A DNA stretch of 64,000 bases from Trissonchulus latispiculum (GCA_030248195.1 JASAND010017931.1:62001-126000), one strand, 5' to 3'. Shown: positions 45,563 through 56,849, numbered from the stretch's first letter. The notes: generated by a model not told the origin, from the letters alone. Made by a program: numbers and translations.

Positions 45563-46412
45563 TCGCTAGGCACAGGCAGTCGACACTCGACAGTGTTTAC
45601 TAGGTTCCGGGTTTGTCTTCAGTGCCTATTCTGGCAATTTTCCAGGAAACATATCCGAGCGCGGAAGTTCGAATTTTCATCCAGCCATTATTTATTTCCT
45701 AAATCCCTTGAGAAGTTGGCAATCAAAACAAAATATATGATGGCAGTTTCGTCATAACGAGAGAATGAATTTGGTAATCAAAACAAAATATATAATCACA
45801 GTTTCGATTTTGATAACGAAGTTGCGACCAAGTCTATTTGGCATGGGCCGTAGTTAACTTTTCAAATGGGCTGCGCATACAACACAATATATACATATAT
45901 ACAACGGATCGGATTATATATACAACAAACAACAATTGCCCTGAACACACGACCGAAATTCCTAATAATCTGGTAGCCTCAAAAGTGGCTAATTTAGACC
46001 TATGAAATCGATTCTCATTTAAATGCTGAAATTTATTTAGCTAGTGTAAACCATTCAATGGTTAAGCGTTGCTTATTTCGGCGATTTGTTTCCAGTCGAA
46101 ACAACCCATCCGGAGATTTCATGCCTGGTTAAAGGTGGAAATCTGTAAATTAAAATTCCGTGTCTGAATCTGGCCGGGATGTCACCGTTTCAGATCACCA
46201 AAATAATCTGTTTGGAACGTTTTCAGTTGCATGAATAATAGTAGAATATTCGGAAAAATTTACAGAAATTGATATCACCTTCTTAAAACTGGTGACAGGA
46301 AAATGAGCGACTGGAAGGAGACGTAGCAGAACTCTCTAAAGTAATCTATTAAGTGGACACACTACGGGAGGAATTATACCCCTTTTTAGGGGTTACTTGT
46401 TTACTTTCCGAC

Positions 46413-46760
46413 TTCAGCAAGGGGGAAAGGAAAATCAGATAACATAATAAATCTAATCCCCCCTTTTATTTTTTCTCAGATAAAACAGCGCAAGGTATAC
46501 TGTCCCCTACGGATCAATCCCGAAAACACAATAGAAATTCCTTGGCTGAAGGCTTCTTTAGACCCCCCTCGGCCAAAAAAATACTAGAAAACAGTAAAAA
46601 ACATACAAATACGGCTATTTTATAGTTGAGAGGCAACATCATAACATCCCTTTTCCAAAGCAATGATTCCGCCTCCAGGCGGAATAAAAATCAGTTTTGA
46701 CTAAATCCGATTCTTTTTGATGTATCGTAGTGAGTAAATGCGGTACTATTTGTGATATAC
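46413..46760. other. Spacer before the gypsy copy, with an orphan Helitron-like right end
   Basis: ATTCCGCC-TCCA-GGCGGAAT followed by AAAAAT lies at 46666-46685 on the + strand. No left end on the + strand with ATTCCGCC was found. Nothing else seen. Confidence 0.45.
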
Positions 46761-46809
46761 ATTGTATTCGGCAAATGTAGCGAATACAACAGTTTGGCGC
46801 ACTGGAAAT

Positions 46810-47076
46810 ATGGCTCATCTGGTTGGAAACCTAGAAGCTTTTCAACCCGGGCTAGAATCTAGGAGTTCATATCTCGAAAGAGTTTATGGTGGCTAAGGAC
46901 GTTGAACAGGGCAATAAGAGGAAGGCAATCTTTTTCAGTTGCGTCGGAATTTCCACTTATGGTTTGCTCAAAAACCTTTGTGCCCCGCAACTCCCAGAGG
47001 ACCTGACTATTGATCATTGCTTCTGTCCAACCATTTTTAACTCTACAACCCCTGGTGGTAGCGTTGCTGTTTAAAT
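46810..47076 (+). pseudogene. Gypsy gag, N-terminal fragment
   Basis: Opens with ATG and LVGNLEAFQPGL...SSYLER, matching TLDTFQPDLEQWSSYLERM at 16190. It is frameshifted at least twice: FLSSVGLTTYGLLKNL there corresponds to FFSCVGISTYGLLKNL here in another frame. Ends where an inverted-repeat insertion begins. Confidence 0.75.
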
Positions 47077-47463
47077 GATTTGTCCCCAGTTTGTCAACTC
47101 TTTTTTCTCAAAATCAGTTTTTCTCAGGGGAGGGGGCAGCTTTAACTTTCACAAATAATTTAGTTAATTTTAACAGAAAGATAATTTATGTATTCAAGAT
47201 TTGATCTGGAAAGCAGCAATTAAGTACAAACTTTAAAAAATTTAAAATTTGTGAAGATAGAGAGAGTTTTAATTTGAGTTCAAAACGAATTTAAAATATA
47301 ATAAAATTTGAAATTATTTTCTCAATTGGTACTTTCCATACCAAATCTTATTTATGGCTAAAAATTAGTTATTTCTGTTTAAATTGATTGATTGATTGAT
47401 TGATTAAGCAAAATTAATACGTTTTTAAAATTAAAACTTTGTTTTAGTCAAAAAACCTATTAA

Positions 47464-49634
47464 CACGTTTCCTGCGCAGGGCAAAATTGAAAACTTTCGT
47501 CCTGCGCGCACTATGCCACAATTTGCAATTGAGGTCCGATTAATAAACCGACTACATGGACGTGATCACCATCTTTCGGAGTTCTTAGATCAGCAATAAT
47601 ATCCCATGACATATATATATGTCATGCGCGTATGACACTTTGGATCAAGCGACATACGCGCATGGCATATATATATGTCATGAATTTTATTGTGGCAATG
47701 GATGCAGATGTGGTGTCGAATCATATCTGTCCACTCAGCAACTAATTTGGCCAACGGTGCAAAACGTTAAGCTCTTTTGACTACATCGAAAAACCAAAAA
47801 CTTGAGCAAGACATTGCATACCCACTTCACACCCAACTCCCCGTGGTAAATATCTTTTGTATTCTAAATTTTAGCCTTATTCCAGCTATATTCTATAGGC
47901 TGAATGAGGACTTGCTTTCTGTTTGAACTTGTTGGATTAGATAAACCAAGCGGAAAAGAGCGGGCCATAGGCTCATTATTTGATCTTATTTGATTTGTTT
48001 TCACATATTAAGCTACATCCAAGTGTCACCAAAATGACCGCAAGCGATATCTGAGCGACTGTGAGACGAATTTTCATTGTCCGACCGGACTTAATAGAAG
48101 GGTGACAACAGCAAAAGGTGAAAGTTGTGAGTTTGCCCATCTGTAAAAATCAGCAGGGATCGTAAATGGAAAAATAAACCTAAGATGGTTTACCACTAAT
48201 ATACTGACAGCCAAAAATTACTGTAAAAACATTTTTTCCATGGGCTGTTCGAAACCTTGGTGTGCTCAAGGATTGACTTACCCCCTTGCAAAATTGTCAT
48301 AAAATTCGTCCAAAACAGTCGCTCAGGAAATTCTTGGACTCTTAGCTGCTGAAATCCAGCTATATCAAGCAAACACATTACTCACAAAAGTTAATTCAGT
48401 GCTCAAAATGCCTGTAATAATATCCAGCAGTTCAACCAAAAAGCTAATTTTAGCTGTTTTTAAGATGGGCCCCTGTCCTTAATTCTCAGTCCCGTTGCCT
48501 GGGAGTAACGGATATGGTTGGCAGAAGCATAGAAATTCGTTTTATCAAGAAACAAGTTACCCCTTAAAAGGGGAATAATACCGCCGTTGAGTTTGGAATT
48601 TATGTGTTCAACGTTTTGTTTGTTTTCATCATACTGTTCATAGTATGATCACAGTGTACGGTGACCTTAGCTTTTGACTAAAGTTTCAACTCCCCGACAT
48701 TTGCCGTCTCTGAGACAAAAGAATGGGAGTATTTTATTGCCATTTGCCATTGCCAATTGTGAAACAAAATTCTACTGGAAGAAGGATTCGATCTGTGTCC
48801 GGACCAGCGCCAAGCGGACACCCTAACCACTACACTACTCTGACTATAACATTTTTATTGAGTAAACTGCGAGAGAGAAAATTATCATTTATCTATATAT
48901 GTTTATTTTAAACAATTTATTTTATCTAAATTCTAAAGCAAAGCAAACACTAATGAAATAAATACAGTGCAAGCTCAAACTCAGTCTTAGCACACGAAAA
49001 TTGTAACAACAGTTTTAGCTATTTATTGATCTGTTAAACCCTGCCAATCAAGTGACAGGCAAATAACGCCCGATTTTCGGTAGTATGAGAAAAGGCAGAG
49101 AGTGATCGTTTGCAAAACAATTTACAGGGCATTTAAAATTAACTAAATCGACTGTAATGATGCTCTAAAAATTGCAAAATCTTAGAAAAATTGTTGGGCA
49201 AAAAACCTGCGTAACAGGGACATGTGTTGATGATAGGACGGAAATTCTCCGCGCCAAGCAATTTACATGCAAAACATATGAATTCAGATGGGTCAACCCA
49301 TTACAAGTATACCGCCTCCGGCGGTATAAAAATTGGATTGTTGGGTCTAATTAGGAATTTATAAGTTAGTTTATACCCGACTATCACACGATTTAGCATA
49401 TATTGAAGCAGACTGTGCTCCGCTTGTGTCATAGATATATGACACAGCTTCCTGTGAAATAAACTTCAACTGTATCTATTTACTATATCCGAGTATGAAA
49501 TGCACACCTTCAACCGCTCATTTTCCAGGATTTTTCGAAAAATTTCCAAAATTTGACATATATACGTATATGTCATGCGCATCCAGCGCTCTTTTTCATA
49601 TGACATATATATATGTCATGCGCAGGAAACGTGT
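47464..49634. mobile_element. TTAA-flanked element with CACGTTTCCTGCGCA inverted repeats
   Basis: TTAA then CACGTTTCCTGCGCA at the left (47460-47478); the exact inverse TGCGCAGGAAACGTG then TTAA at the right (ending 49638). Subterminal TGACATATATATATGTCATG palindromes occur at both ends (47610-47629, 47668-47687, 49601-49620). TTAA duplication is piggyBac-like. No transposase; the interior includes a Helitron-like element. Confidence 0.8.
48548..49333 (+). mobile_element. Helitron-like element inside the TTAA element
   Basis: Left end AACAAGTTACCCCTTAAAAG..GG then AATAATACCGCCG. Right end ATTACAAGTATACCGCC-TCC-GGCGGTATA then AAAAAT (hairpin 49309-49327). TACCGCC inside the left end equals the 5' arm of the right hairpin. 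0.79 kb. It carries a tRNA-like patch at 48786-48842 (- strand, box A AGTGTAGTGGTTAGG). Confidence 0.7.
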
Positions 49635-49771
49635 TAACACTAAAACAAGTTGACAGAGTCGGGATGGCAAGAAAAAGAGTTGACAAACTGGGGGATGCCT
49701 TTTTAAAGAGTTGACTAAGTGGGGATGAACTTAAAAAGACTTGACTAAATGGGGACAACCTTAATCATGGT

Positions 49772-50716
49772 GTGAACGGTTGAAATCGGTCTGAAAGATG
49801 TGAAGAAAAGTGTCCAGCGAGGATCCGCCGAGCTTTGGTTTAAGAGTAGAAAGCTCTACCACTAAGCCACATCCCCGGACGTTGAGAGTAGTGTAGCGCT
49901 TCTACCAGGGCTGGCGGTCAGGAAGAAACCAAGGACAAGCCCGAACGGGAGGCGTCAGGCACCCTCGTACCCACGAAACCAGGACCTAGAAGAGAGAAGG
50001 GAAGAGGGAGGTTCAGCTTTTCACTCACCATTGAAAGTAAAGAATTGGTTTCCGCCGGGGATCGAACCACGGCCCTTCTGACTCCGAAGCAGACATGCTA
50101 ACCACTACACCACGGGACCATCAGCTGAACTCCCATTGCAGGCTTATCAATCTTTCCTATGCCTGCTTCCCTTTCATCTCCCCCGGGTTTCTTTAGGACG
50201 CGTCCCGCGGCTTACTCAACTCGGAATCGAACCGAGAGCGCATCCAGCGCAGGGCATTCTGAGCCCAAGGGATCCGTGCTCCCCCGACACACGTTCCAGA
50301 CCACTTTGATCCAACCAACCAGAAGCAACTACTGGGGGACCGGAGACAGGAGTTCAATCCGGGTCCTGAGGCAGCCTCGACACATGTAGCGCTTCTACCA
50401 GGGCTGGCGGATCAGGAAGAAACCAAGGACAAGCCCGAACGGGAGGCGTTAGGCACTCTCGTACCCACAAAACCAGGACCTAGAAGAGAGAAGGGAAGAG
50501 GGAGGTTCAGCTTTTCACTCACCATTGAAAGTAAAGAATTGGCCCGCCGGGGATCGAACCACGGCCCTTCTGACTCCGAAGCAGACATGCTAACCACTAC
50601 ACCATGGGACCATCAGCTCAACTCCCATTGCAGGCTTACCAATCTTTCCTATGCCTGCTTCCCTTACAGTAGGTTATTACGCTGATTTAAACCTTTCTGA
50701 GTTGCTGATATTTAAC
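49772..50716 (-). repeat. tRNA-derived SINE-like unit, copy 1, interrupted
   Basis: On the - strand, GTCCGGGGATGTGGCTTAG..GGTAGAGC is a tRNA-like box A, but box B is damaged here. The unit stops at AGTAG (49888-49892) and resumes at 50668 (GTAGGTTATTACGCTG...GATATTTAAC), after a 770-base insertion. Copy 2 at 54357-54530 is continuous. Confidence 0.65.
49893..50667 (-). repeat. Insertion made of a duplicated 280-base tRNA-like unit
   Basis: Two direct copies (49893-50174 and 50388-50667), each starting TGTAGCGCTTCTACCAGGG and each holding a tRNA-like segment on the - strand: GGTCCCGTGGTGTAGTGG, an anticodon-like stem TCTG...CAGA with CGG in the loop, and box B GTGGTTCGATCCCC. Acceptor stems are imperfect. 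The middle holds a further tRNA-like phrase (GGAATCGAACCGAGAG, 50221). It sits between AGTAG repeats, a probable 5-bp duplication. Confidence 0.65.
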
Positions 50717-50782
50717 ATACTCCCTTTGCTAATTGAAATTCGGCCTCGAATTTCCAGGAATTGCAGGTCGGCCCTCAAATCA

Positions 50783-51522
50783 GGGGGTCTCTAAAAGCCG
50801 GCCCGGCCCGGCCCGGCCCGGCTTGAGGCCGGGCCATAACTCTCTAAAACCCGGCCGGGCCGGAAACTATCTAAAACCCGGCCCGTTATTAAAACAAGGC
50901 AAATTTGGGGCCGGAGTATCTCTAAAACCCGGCCCAGGCCGGAAATCCACTAAAACCCGGCCCGGGCCGGAAATCCACTAAAACCCGGCCCGGGGCGGAA
51001 ATCCTCTAAAACCCGGCCCGAATTTAAAATTTCATATTTTGGGCCGTGTTTTCACTAAAACCCGGCTCAATTAACATTTTTAAATATTGGGCCGGATTTT
51101 CACTAAAAGCCGGCCCGAATTAAAAGTTTTATCTCTTGGGCCGGATTTTCACTAAAACCCGGCCCGAATTTAAAATTTCATATTTTGGGCCGGGTTTTCA
51201 CTAAAACCCGGCCCGAATTAAAAGTTTTATCTCTTGGGCCGGATTCTCACTAAAACCCGGCCCAATTAACATTTTTAAATTTTAGGTCGGATTTTCACTA
51301 AAACCCGGCCCAATTAAGATTTTTAAATTTTGGGCCGTGTTTTCACTAAAACCCGTCCCAATTAACATTTTTAGATATTGGGCCGGATTTTCACTAAAAC
51401 CCGGCCCGAATTAAAAGTTTTATCTCTTGGGCCGGATTTTCACTAAAACCCGGCCCAATTAACATTTTTAAATTTTAGGCCGGATTTTCACTAAAACCCG
51501 GCCCGAATTTAAAATTTCATAT
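50783..51522 (-). repeat. Left hairpin array of the MULE-like element
   Basis: About 17 units, regular at 48-49 bases from 51003 on, each with CACTAAAACCCGGCCC and an AT-rich spacer. The outermost six units are irregular and match, inverted, the outermost units of the right arm (53880-54095). Confidence 0.9.
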
Positions 51523-52723
51523 GATCCCCGTGATCGTGATAATCGTGATCCCCGAGCAAGCTACCGTACGGTTATTTCAGTCACTCCCAAGGCAGCTACA
51601 TTCGTTCCACCGAATGCAGTTGCCCCCCGCTTGGCAATAGCAACTAAGTAGGCGGAAAACTAGAATGCCTGCTCGTTAGGCAAGAAAGAAAAAACAGAGG
51701 CTGCAGAAAGGGAATGGAGGTGTGAACGAGCACTTAGATAGGATAGTAAGAAAAATTGCGGTCTGCAATGAGCACTAAAATTCAAAATGTTCGAAAGAAT
51801 TGCCAGTTTGGAATGCTGCCTAAGCGTTAAAACCTCAGCAGACTGGCTTTGCTTCATGCAAATTTCTATAGTTATTTCTACAGTAGTTTTGACATATTTT
51901 ATGGGGAATTTTACTATAAGTAATAGACACAGAGGGACCTTTTTCACCCTCCATGCCTATTACTTCGTAATTCATGGTCAATTTTTATGCACATAGGCAC
52001 AGGGGGACCTTTTTCACCCACCCATGCCTATGCGTAAAATTTTTCTCTTTAGTAATGTTAAGTTATATGTAGTTTATAAAATTAAAATAAAAACTTCCTT
52101 TGTCTTACCACCCGCCTGCTAACCCCTGGCGAGTAAGGGGTAGCTCCTGCCAGGGCCATAAAGTTGCAGCAGGAAAGCAAGCTTGCCCCATCGCTGAAAG
52201 TTTCTTCATCTTTTTCTTCGTCTTTCCCTTTGTTTCTTCTTCTTTTCTTCTTTTCCCATCTTTCATGTTCTTCTTTGTTGTTTGTTGGTTTGTTGTTGTT
52301 GTTTTTGTTGTTGTTGTCTTCTGGTAGAAGCCTTCAGGGGATGGCTGCAAATTTCAAAACATAGTTCGAAATTTGCTTAAGCTGCAAATAATTTGCAGCC
52401 ATCCCCCTCCAGCATGGGATCAGATCCTCAACTAAACTTTAATTTCTGATAATTTTTTAGTAGGAATCTGTTAACACGTCTAAATCTTAGCATTTCCGCG
52501 TAAATTACAATGTAGTTCACCCTAAAAATTGTTTGTTTACTTGTACCGGAATCTGATAAACCTCGGTGAGCGGACGAGTAGCAGACTCTGGCCATGACAA
52601 GTCATCTATAGATTAACTAAAATGTAGGTAAATTTTTCGTTTTTATTTTATTATTAATTATTAAGTAAAGCCAATATAAATTAAGACTGCGACAAATTAA
52701 GATCAAATTGTTCTAGTGAATAT
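51523..52723. other. Interior of the MULE-like element
   Basis: No recognisable protein. It contains a near-repeat GGGACCTTTTTCACCC...CATGCCTAT (51936 and 52004), a T/TTC-rich stretch (52200-52320) and a small palindrome GGGGATGGCTGCAAAT / ATTTGCAGCCATCCCC (52336-52406). Confidence 0.6.
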
Positions 52724-54095
52724 CCGGGCCGGGTTTTAGTTGATTTCCGGCCCAAAATTTAAAAAATGTTAATTGGGCCGGGTTTTAGTGAAAATCCGGC
52801 CCAATATTTAAAAGTGTTGATTGGGCCGGGTTTTAGTGAAAACCCGGCCCAAAATATGAAATTTCAAATTCGGGCCGGGTTTTAGTGAAAATCCGGCCCA
52901 ATATTTAAAAAATGTTAATTGGGCCGGGTTTTAGTGAAAATCCGGCCTAAAATTTAAAAATGTTAATTGGGCCGGGATTTAGTGAGAATCCGGCCTAAAA
53001 TTTAAAAATGTTAATTGGGCCGGGTTTTAGTGAAAATCCGGCCCAAGAGATAAAACTTTTAATTCGGGCCGGGTTTTAGTGAAAATCCGGTCCAATATCT
53101 AAAAATGTTAATTGAGCCGGGTTTTAGTGAAAATCTGGCCCAAGAGATAAAACTTTTAATTCGGGCCGGGTTTTAGTGAAAATCCGGCCTAAAATTTAAA
53201 AATGTTAATTGGGCCGGGTTTTAGTGAAAATCCGGCCCAAGAGATAAAACTTTTAATTCGGGCCGGGTTTTAGTGAAAATCCGGCCCAATATCTAAAAAT
53301 GTTAATTGGGCCGGGTTTTAGTGAAAACACGGCCCAAAATTTAAAAATCTTAATTGGGCCGGGTTTTAGTGAAGATCCGGCCTAAAATTTAAAAATGTTA
53401 TTTGGGCCGGGTTTTAGTGAAAATCCGGCCCAATATCTAAAAATGTTAATTGGGCCGGGTTTTAGTGAAAAAACGGCCCAAAATTTAAAAATGTTAATTG
53501 GGCCGGGTTTTAGTGAAAATCCGGCCTAAAATTTAAAAATGTTAATTGGGCCGGGTTTTAGTGAGAATCCGGCCCAAGAGATAAAACTTTTAATTCGGGC
53601 CGGGTTTTAGTTAAAATCCGGCCTAAAATTTAAAAATGTTAATTGGGCCGGGTTTTAGTGAAAATCCAGCCCAATATCTAAAAATGTTAATTGGGCCGGG
53701 TTTTAGTGAAAACACGGCCCAAAATTTAAAAATCTTAATTGGGCCGGGTTTTAGTGAAAATCCGGCCTAAAATTTAAAAATGTTAATTGGGCCGGGTTTT
53801 AGTGAGAATCCGGCCCAAGAGATAAAACTTTTAATTCGGGCCGGGTTTTAGTGAAAACCCGGCCCAAAATAGGAAATTTTAAATTCGGGCCGGGTTTTAG
53901 AGGATTTCCGGCCCGGGCCGGGTTTTAGTGGATTTCCGGCCTGGGCCGGGTTTTAGAGATACTCCGGCCCAAAATTTGCCTTGTTTTAATAACGGGCCGG
54001 GTTTTAGATAGTTTCCGGCCCGGCCGGGTTTTAGAGAGTTATGGCCCGGCCTCAGGCCGGACCGGGCCGGGCCGGGCCGGCTTTTAGAGACCCCC
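52724..54095 (+). repeat. Right hairpin array of the MULE-like element
   Basis: About 30 units of roughly 48 bases. Each unit has the palindrome GGGCCGGGTTTT-AGTG-AAAATCCGGCCC (12-base stem, 4-base loop) and a 20-base spacer of one of four types, e.g. AATATCTAAAAATGTTAATT or AAGAGATAAAACTTTTAATT. Spacer types recur in blocks, suggesting expansion of multi-unit segments. Confidence 0.92.
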
Positions 54096-54356
54096 CTCAA
54101 ATCAATGCACCAATGTGGTCTAAGGGCGGCTTCCCGGCTGCCTCCTAACCCGAGGCCATATTATACTTCTTTCCTCTTCAAAGCCGGGAGCCTTTTATAT
54201 CACACAAGAACCATTGACCATTATATTATCCCTTAGTACCACGAGGAACACTCTACACCAAACCAATTATCTCAAGGACCTGCAATTCCACAATTCCAAG
54301 ACATCACAAACGACTTCATCTCTTCAGAGCGGTAAGGACACGGCACGGTCGCCAAA

Positions 54357-54530
54357 TGTGAAAGGTTGAAATCAGGATCTGAAAGATGTGAAGGAAAGTG
54401 TCCAGGGCGGGGATCGAACTGCCGAGCTTTGGTTTAAGAGTAGAAGGCTCTACCACTAAGCCACATCCCCGGACGTTGAGAGTAGGTTATTACGCTGATT
54501 TCAACCTTTCTGGGTTGCTGATATTTAACA
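54357..54530 (-). repeat. tRNA-derived SINE-like unit, copy 2
   Basis: On the - strand the segment 54401-54475 reads GTCCGGGGATGTGGCTTAG...GTTCGATCCCC...CTGGAC: box A, box B and a 7-bp acceptor-like stem are present, most similar to an alanine-type tRNA head, but the anticodon arm does not pair. The flanking GGTTGAAATC and GATTTCAACC phrases bound the unit. Confidence 0.68.
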
Positions 54531-54604
54531 ATAGGGATTAAGAAATTAGAGTTGACAAACTAGGGAGTTGACAAACCGTGGAGTTGACAAACTGGGAATA
54601 CGGG

Positions 54605-55126
54605 AACATTAAACAATTAAATTGCACGGGAACAAAAACCGGGTGAAAGTATCAACCTCCTGGCTGAACTCCGGAAATTGGCTATTTACTGTGACTTTGG
54701 AGCTTCATTTGAGCAGGCCCTGCGCGACCGTATTGTTGCTGGACTTAGCGATGAAGCTATGCAAAAGCTACTTTTATCGGAAAAGATTTGCTTTTGCAAA
54801 GAACGATGGAATTATCACTCTCCACGGAGTCTGCGAAGAAAAATACCAAAGAGCTTCAGACATCGAAAAGTGGTATTAGTCAGTCAACAAAGCCAGCCCT
54901 AAATCAACTAAACAATATCAACAACGAAAGTTCTTTGATCGCAAAGAATGCTACAGATGCAAGAAGTCTAACCACATCCCGGATCAGTGCAAATTTAAAG
55001 AAGCCAACTGAAATAAATGTGACAAACGTGGTCACATTGCTTTGGCCTGGTTTTGCCAAACAAAAACTGTCTAAAACGACGAAGTATGTTGATAAAGAAG
55101 TAGATCAACAAAGCCAGACCGATTAG
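54605..55126 (+). pseudogene. Gypsy gag, C-terminal fragment
   Basis: Corresponds to 16480-16930 of the other copy: AELRKL, then FEQALRDRIVAGLSDEAMQK against LEEALRDRLVAGLHDEAMQK. The zinc-knuckle region survives only as fragments in different frames (one cysteine-to-other change per knuckle and frameshifts). Non-functional. Confidence 0.75.
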
Positions 55127-55571
55127 TTGGAAAGCGAAGAAACGCCTATTTATTACATAAATTCCTTTAAATCCACCAGCCCTATCTTGATCACATTGGA
55201 TATTGAAAAGGTTCTTGTCAAAATGAACTGGATACCGAGCTTGCAGTGTCGATAGTTGTGGAATAAAGAATTCAAGTCCATACCGTTGTCTAAGTCAACT
55301 TTGAGGCTTCAAAGTTACAACAGAAACAGGCTGAAGGTGATTGATGAAAGTAAAGACAATCTAACTTATCAAGGTACATAAGTCCTACAACATGAATATG
55401 GTAGTGGTTGATGCTAATGGTCCTCCTTTTTTGGTAGGGATTGGCTATCCCAAATAAAGTTAGATTGGTCTAAAAGTGGCATGTTAGCTACAAAGGCCCA
55501 CCAAACTAAGGGTGATCTGCAGGGATTGCTACGAAGATTTCAAAAACTGTTTTCGAAAGATTTAGGAAAAT

Positions 55572-56333
55572 TTGAAGGCTCATCTACGACTGAAAGATAA
55601 TGTTATTCTAAAGTTTTGCAATGTTCGTCCAGTGCCTTTCGCCCTAATGTCAAAAATTGACACAAGTTTGGATAGGGAGATTAAAGATGGCATTCTGGAA
55701 CCGGTGACCTATGCAGAATGGGCAGCACCGATTGTGCCTGTGATGAAGCCGGACGGATTCGTACGAGTTTGTGCTGATTTCAAACTTAGCATAAACCCAC
55801 ACTTGGAAATAGATGAACATCCTCCTCCCAGGTATGAAGATTTCATGTATCAATTGAATAAAGGCCAGAAGTTCTCAAAATCGGATATGGCCATCGCATA
55901 TAACCAGTTTGTCTTGGATGCCGAAACTCAAAGCTGTGCCCACCATGGTCTTCTCATGTACAAAAGACTCCATTTGGGGTTTCTTCGGCTCCGGCATTGT
56001 ACCAGAAACGAATGGATCAAATAATAGAGGGCTGGAGCGGCTTGGTTTCTAGACGACATTGTGGTTACAGGGAACTAAGACGATGAATCTCATCTGAAGA
56101 ACCGTGACAAAGTCTTCGAACGATTAATGATCAATGGAGCAGGTCTGGGACTGCCCAAATGTGAGTTCTTTAAGGAAAAGATCACATACTTGAGTTTGAA
56201 GCTCTGCGCTGCAGGAATAAGCACTATTGATGATAAAGTTCAGGGTATTCTGAAGATGCCATTTATTTGGAATGATAAGCTACTACTCCAAATTTATTCC
56301 TCAGCTGGTGCCAAAGCAGTATTAAAATATTAG
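55572..56333 (+). pseudogene. Gypsy reverse transcriptase, broken
   Basis: The stretch 55572-56024 carries the RT N-terminal landmarks: a hydrophobic-P-x-A/S approach, EPVTYAEWAAPIVPVMKPDG, VRVCADFK and FSKSDMAIAYNQ (the F-x-x-x-D-hydrophobic motif of palm A). The catalytic xDD box falls in the following frameshifted part (LDDI at about 56051), where a TAG precedes it. 56127-56333 corresponds to the RT connection region (GLGLPKCEFFKEKITYLS). Several stops, so not functional. Confidence 0.83.
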
Positions 56334-56409
56334 CCAACAAACAGAATTAATTTGCCATATTAGTTGACCAAAATTTCGCTGCCGTTCTGTCTCAACATGA
56401 CCTTGGAGG

Positions 56410-56733
56410 TAGTGTTTGAGGCCGGCCGGCCGCCGGCCGACGACTTTTGCTCGCCGGCCGGCCGGCCGCCGGCTGGGATACAAATCTCCAATCAGAAATT
56501 TACAAAATAGAGAAACTAACCGTAAAATAAACTCCAAATCTAGTTATCTAGTTATCTAGCTAATTTTCTATGCTATGCTGTGCTATTTTTCTAAGATAAC
56601 ATTCGAAAATAAATATCTTACAAGTTATAATACTGCACTGCAAATTGCTTTAGGCCGGTACTAACAGCCGGCCTACGGGCTCGCCGGCTTCCGGCCGGCC
56701 GGCCGGTGAAACCCCGGCCGGCCTCAAACACTA
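56410..56733. mobile_element. hAT-like MITE with GGCCGG palindromes, inside gypsy RNase H
   Basis: Ends TAGTGTTTGAGGCCGG and the exact inverse CCGGCCTCAAACACTA. Perfect 8-bp duplication CTTGGAGG at 56402-56409 and 56734-56741. 324 bases: GGCCGGCCGCC arrays at both ends and an AT-rich middle. Confidence 0.88.
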
Positions 56734-56849
56734 CTTGGAGGGCAAATCACTGTGATTCTCAAGTTTTCCAAATTTATAGCTGAATATCTCCGCCACAGTT
56801 TGATTTCAAACTCTAATGTTTTGTCTTGTTTTTGAGAACATATGTACCT

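Larger units (their letters stand above)
43165..46412 (-). mobile_element. Helitron-like element (outermost of three nested)
   Basis: The right-end hairpin ATTCCGCC-GGA-GGCGGAAT is at 43172-43190 and the left end at 46367-46412: AACAAGT, CCCCTAAAAAGGGG, then ATAATTCCTCCC, read on the - strand. It was paired with this left end because the two inner pairs fall strictly inside it. Confidence 0.55.
50783..54095. mobile_element. MULE-like element with hairpin-array inverted repeats
   Basis: Begins GGGGGTCTCTAAAAGCCGG and ends with the inverse CCGGCTTTTAGAGACCCCC. Exact 9-bp flanking duplication CTCAAATCA at 50774-50782 and 54096-54104. The arms are tandem arrays in opposite orientation, 50783-51522 (about 17 units) and 52724-54095 (about 30 units). 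The interior, 51523-52723, has no transposase-like frame, so it is non-autonomous. It shares the GGTCT-CTAAAAGC end with the element 40475-42068. Confidence 0.88.
47085..54600. mobile_element. Composite insertion bounded by AGTTGACAAACTGGG motifs
   Basis: The left end is TTGTCCCCAGTTTGTCAACTC; the inverted motif AGTTGACAAACTGGGGA recurs at 49649, 49677, 49709 and 49740 and three more times at 54553-54600. The motif-bearing element therefore probably spans this whole interval and has itself received the SINE-like, piggyBac-like and MULE-like insertions. It separates the two halves of the gag sequence. Confidence 0.55.

Noticed and set aside
52100..52364. Phe/Val/Ser-rich open frames in the MULE-like interior
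   Set aside because: Produced by a T- and TTC/TTG-rich tract, different in each frame, no domain.
50783..54095. CRISPR-like appearance: hairpin repeats of constant size separated by 20-base spacers
   Set aside because: Spacers fall into only about four near-identical types, the arrays are inverted copies at the two ends of an element with a 9-bp target duplication, and the host is an animal genome without cas genes.
50733..54100. Pro/Gly/Lys-rich open frames across the GGCCGG arrays (for example KPGRAGNYLKPGPLLKQG)
   Set aside because: They are translations of the repeat unit, appear on both arms and have no homology expected of a gene.
49800..54475. Functional tRNA genes
   Set aside because: Boxes A and B are present, but the anticodon arms do not pair properly, acceptor stems are imperfect and the sequences occur as dispersed or duplicated repeats.
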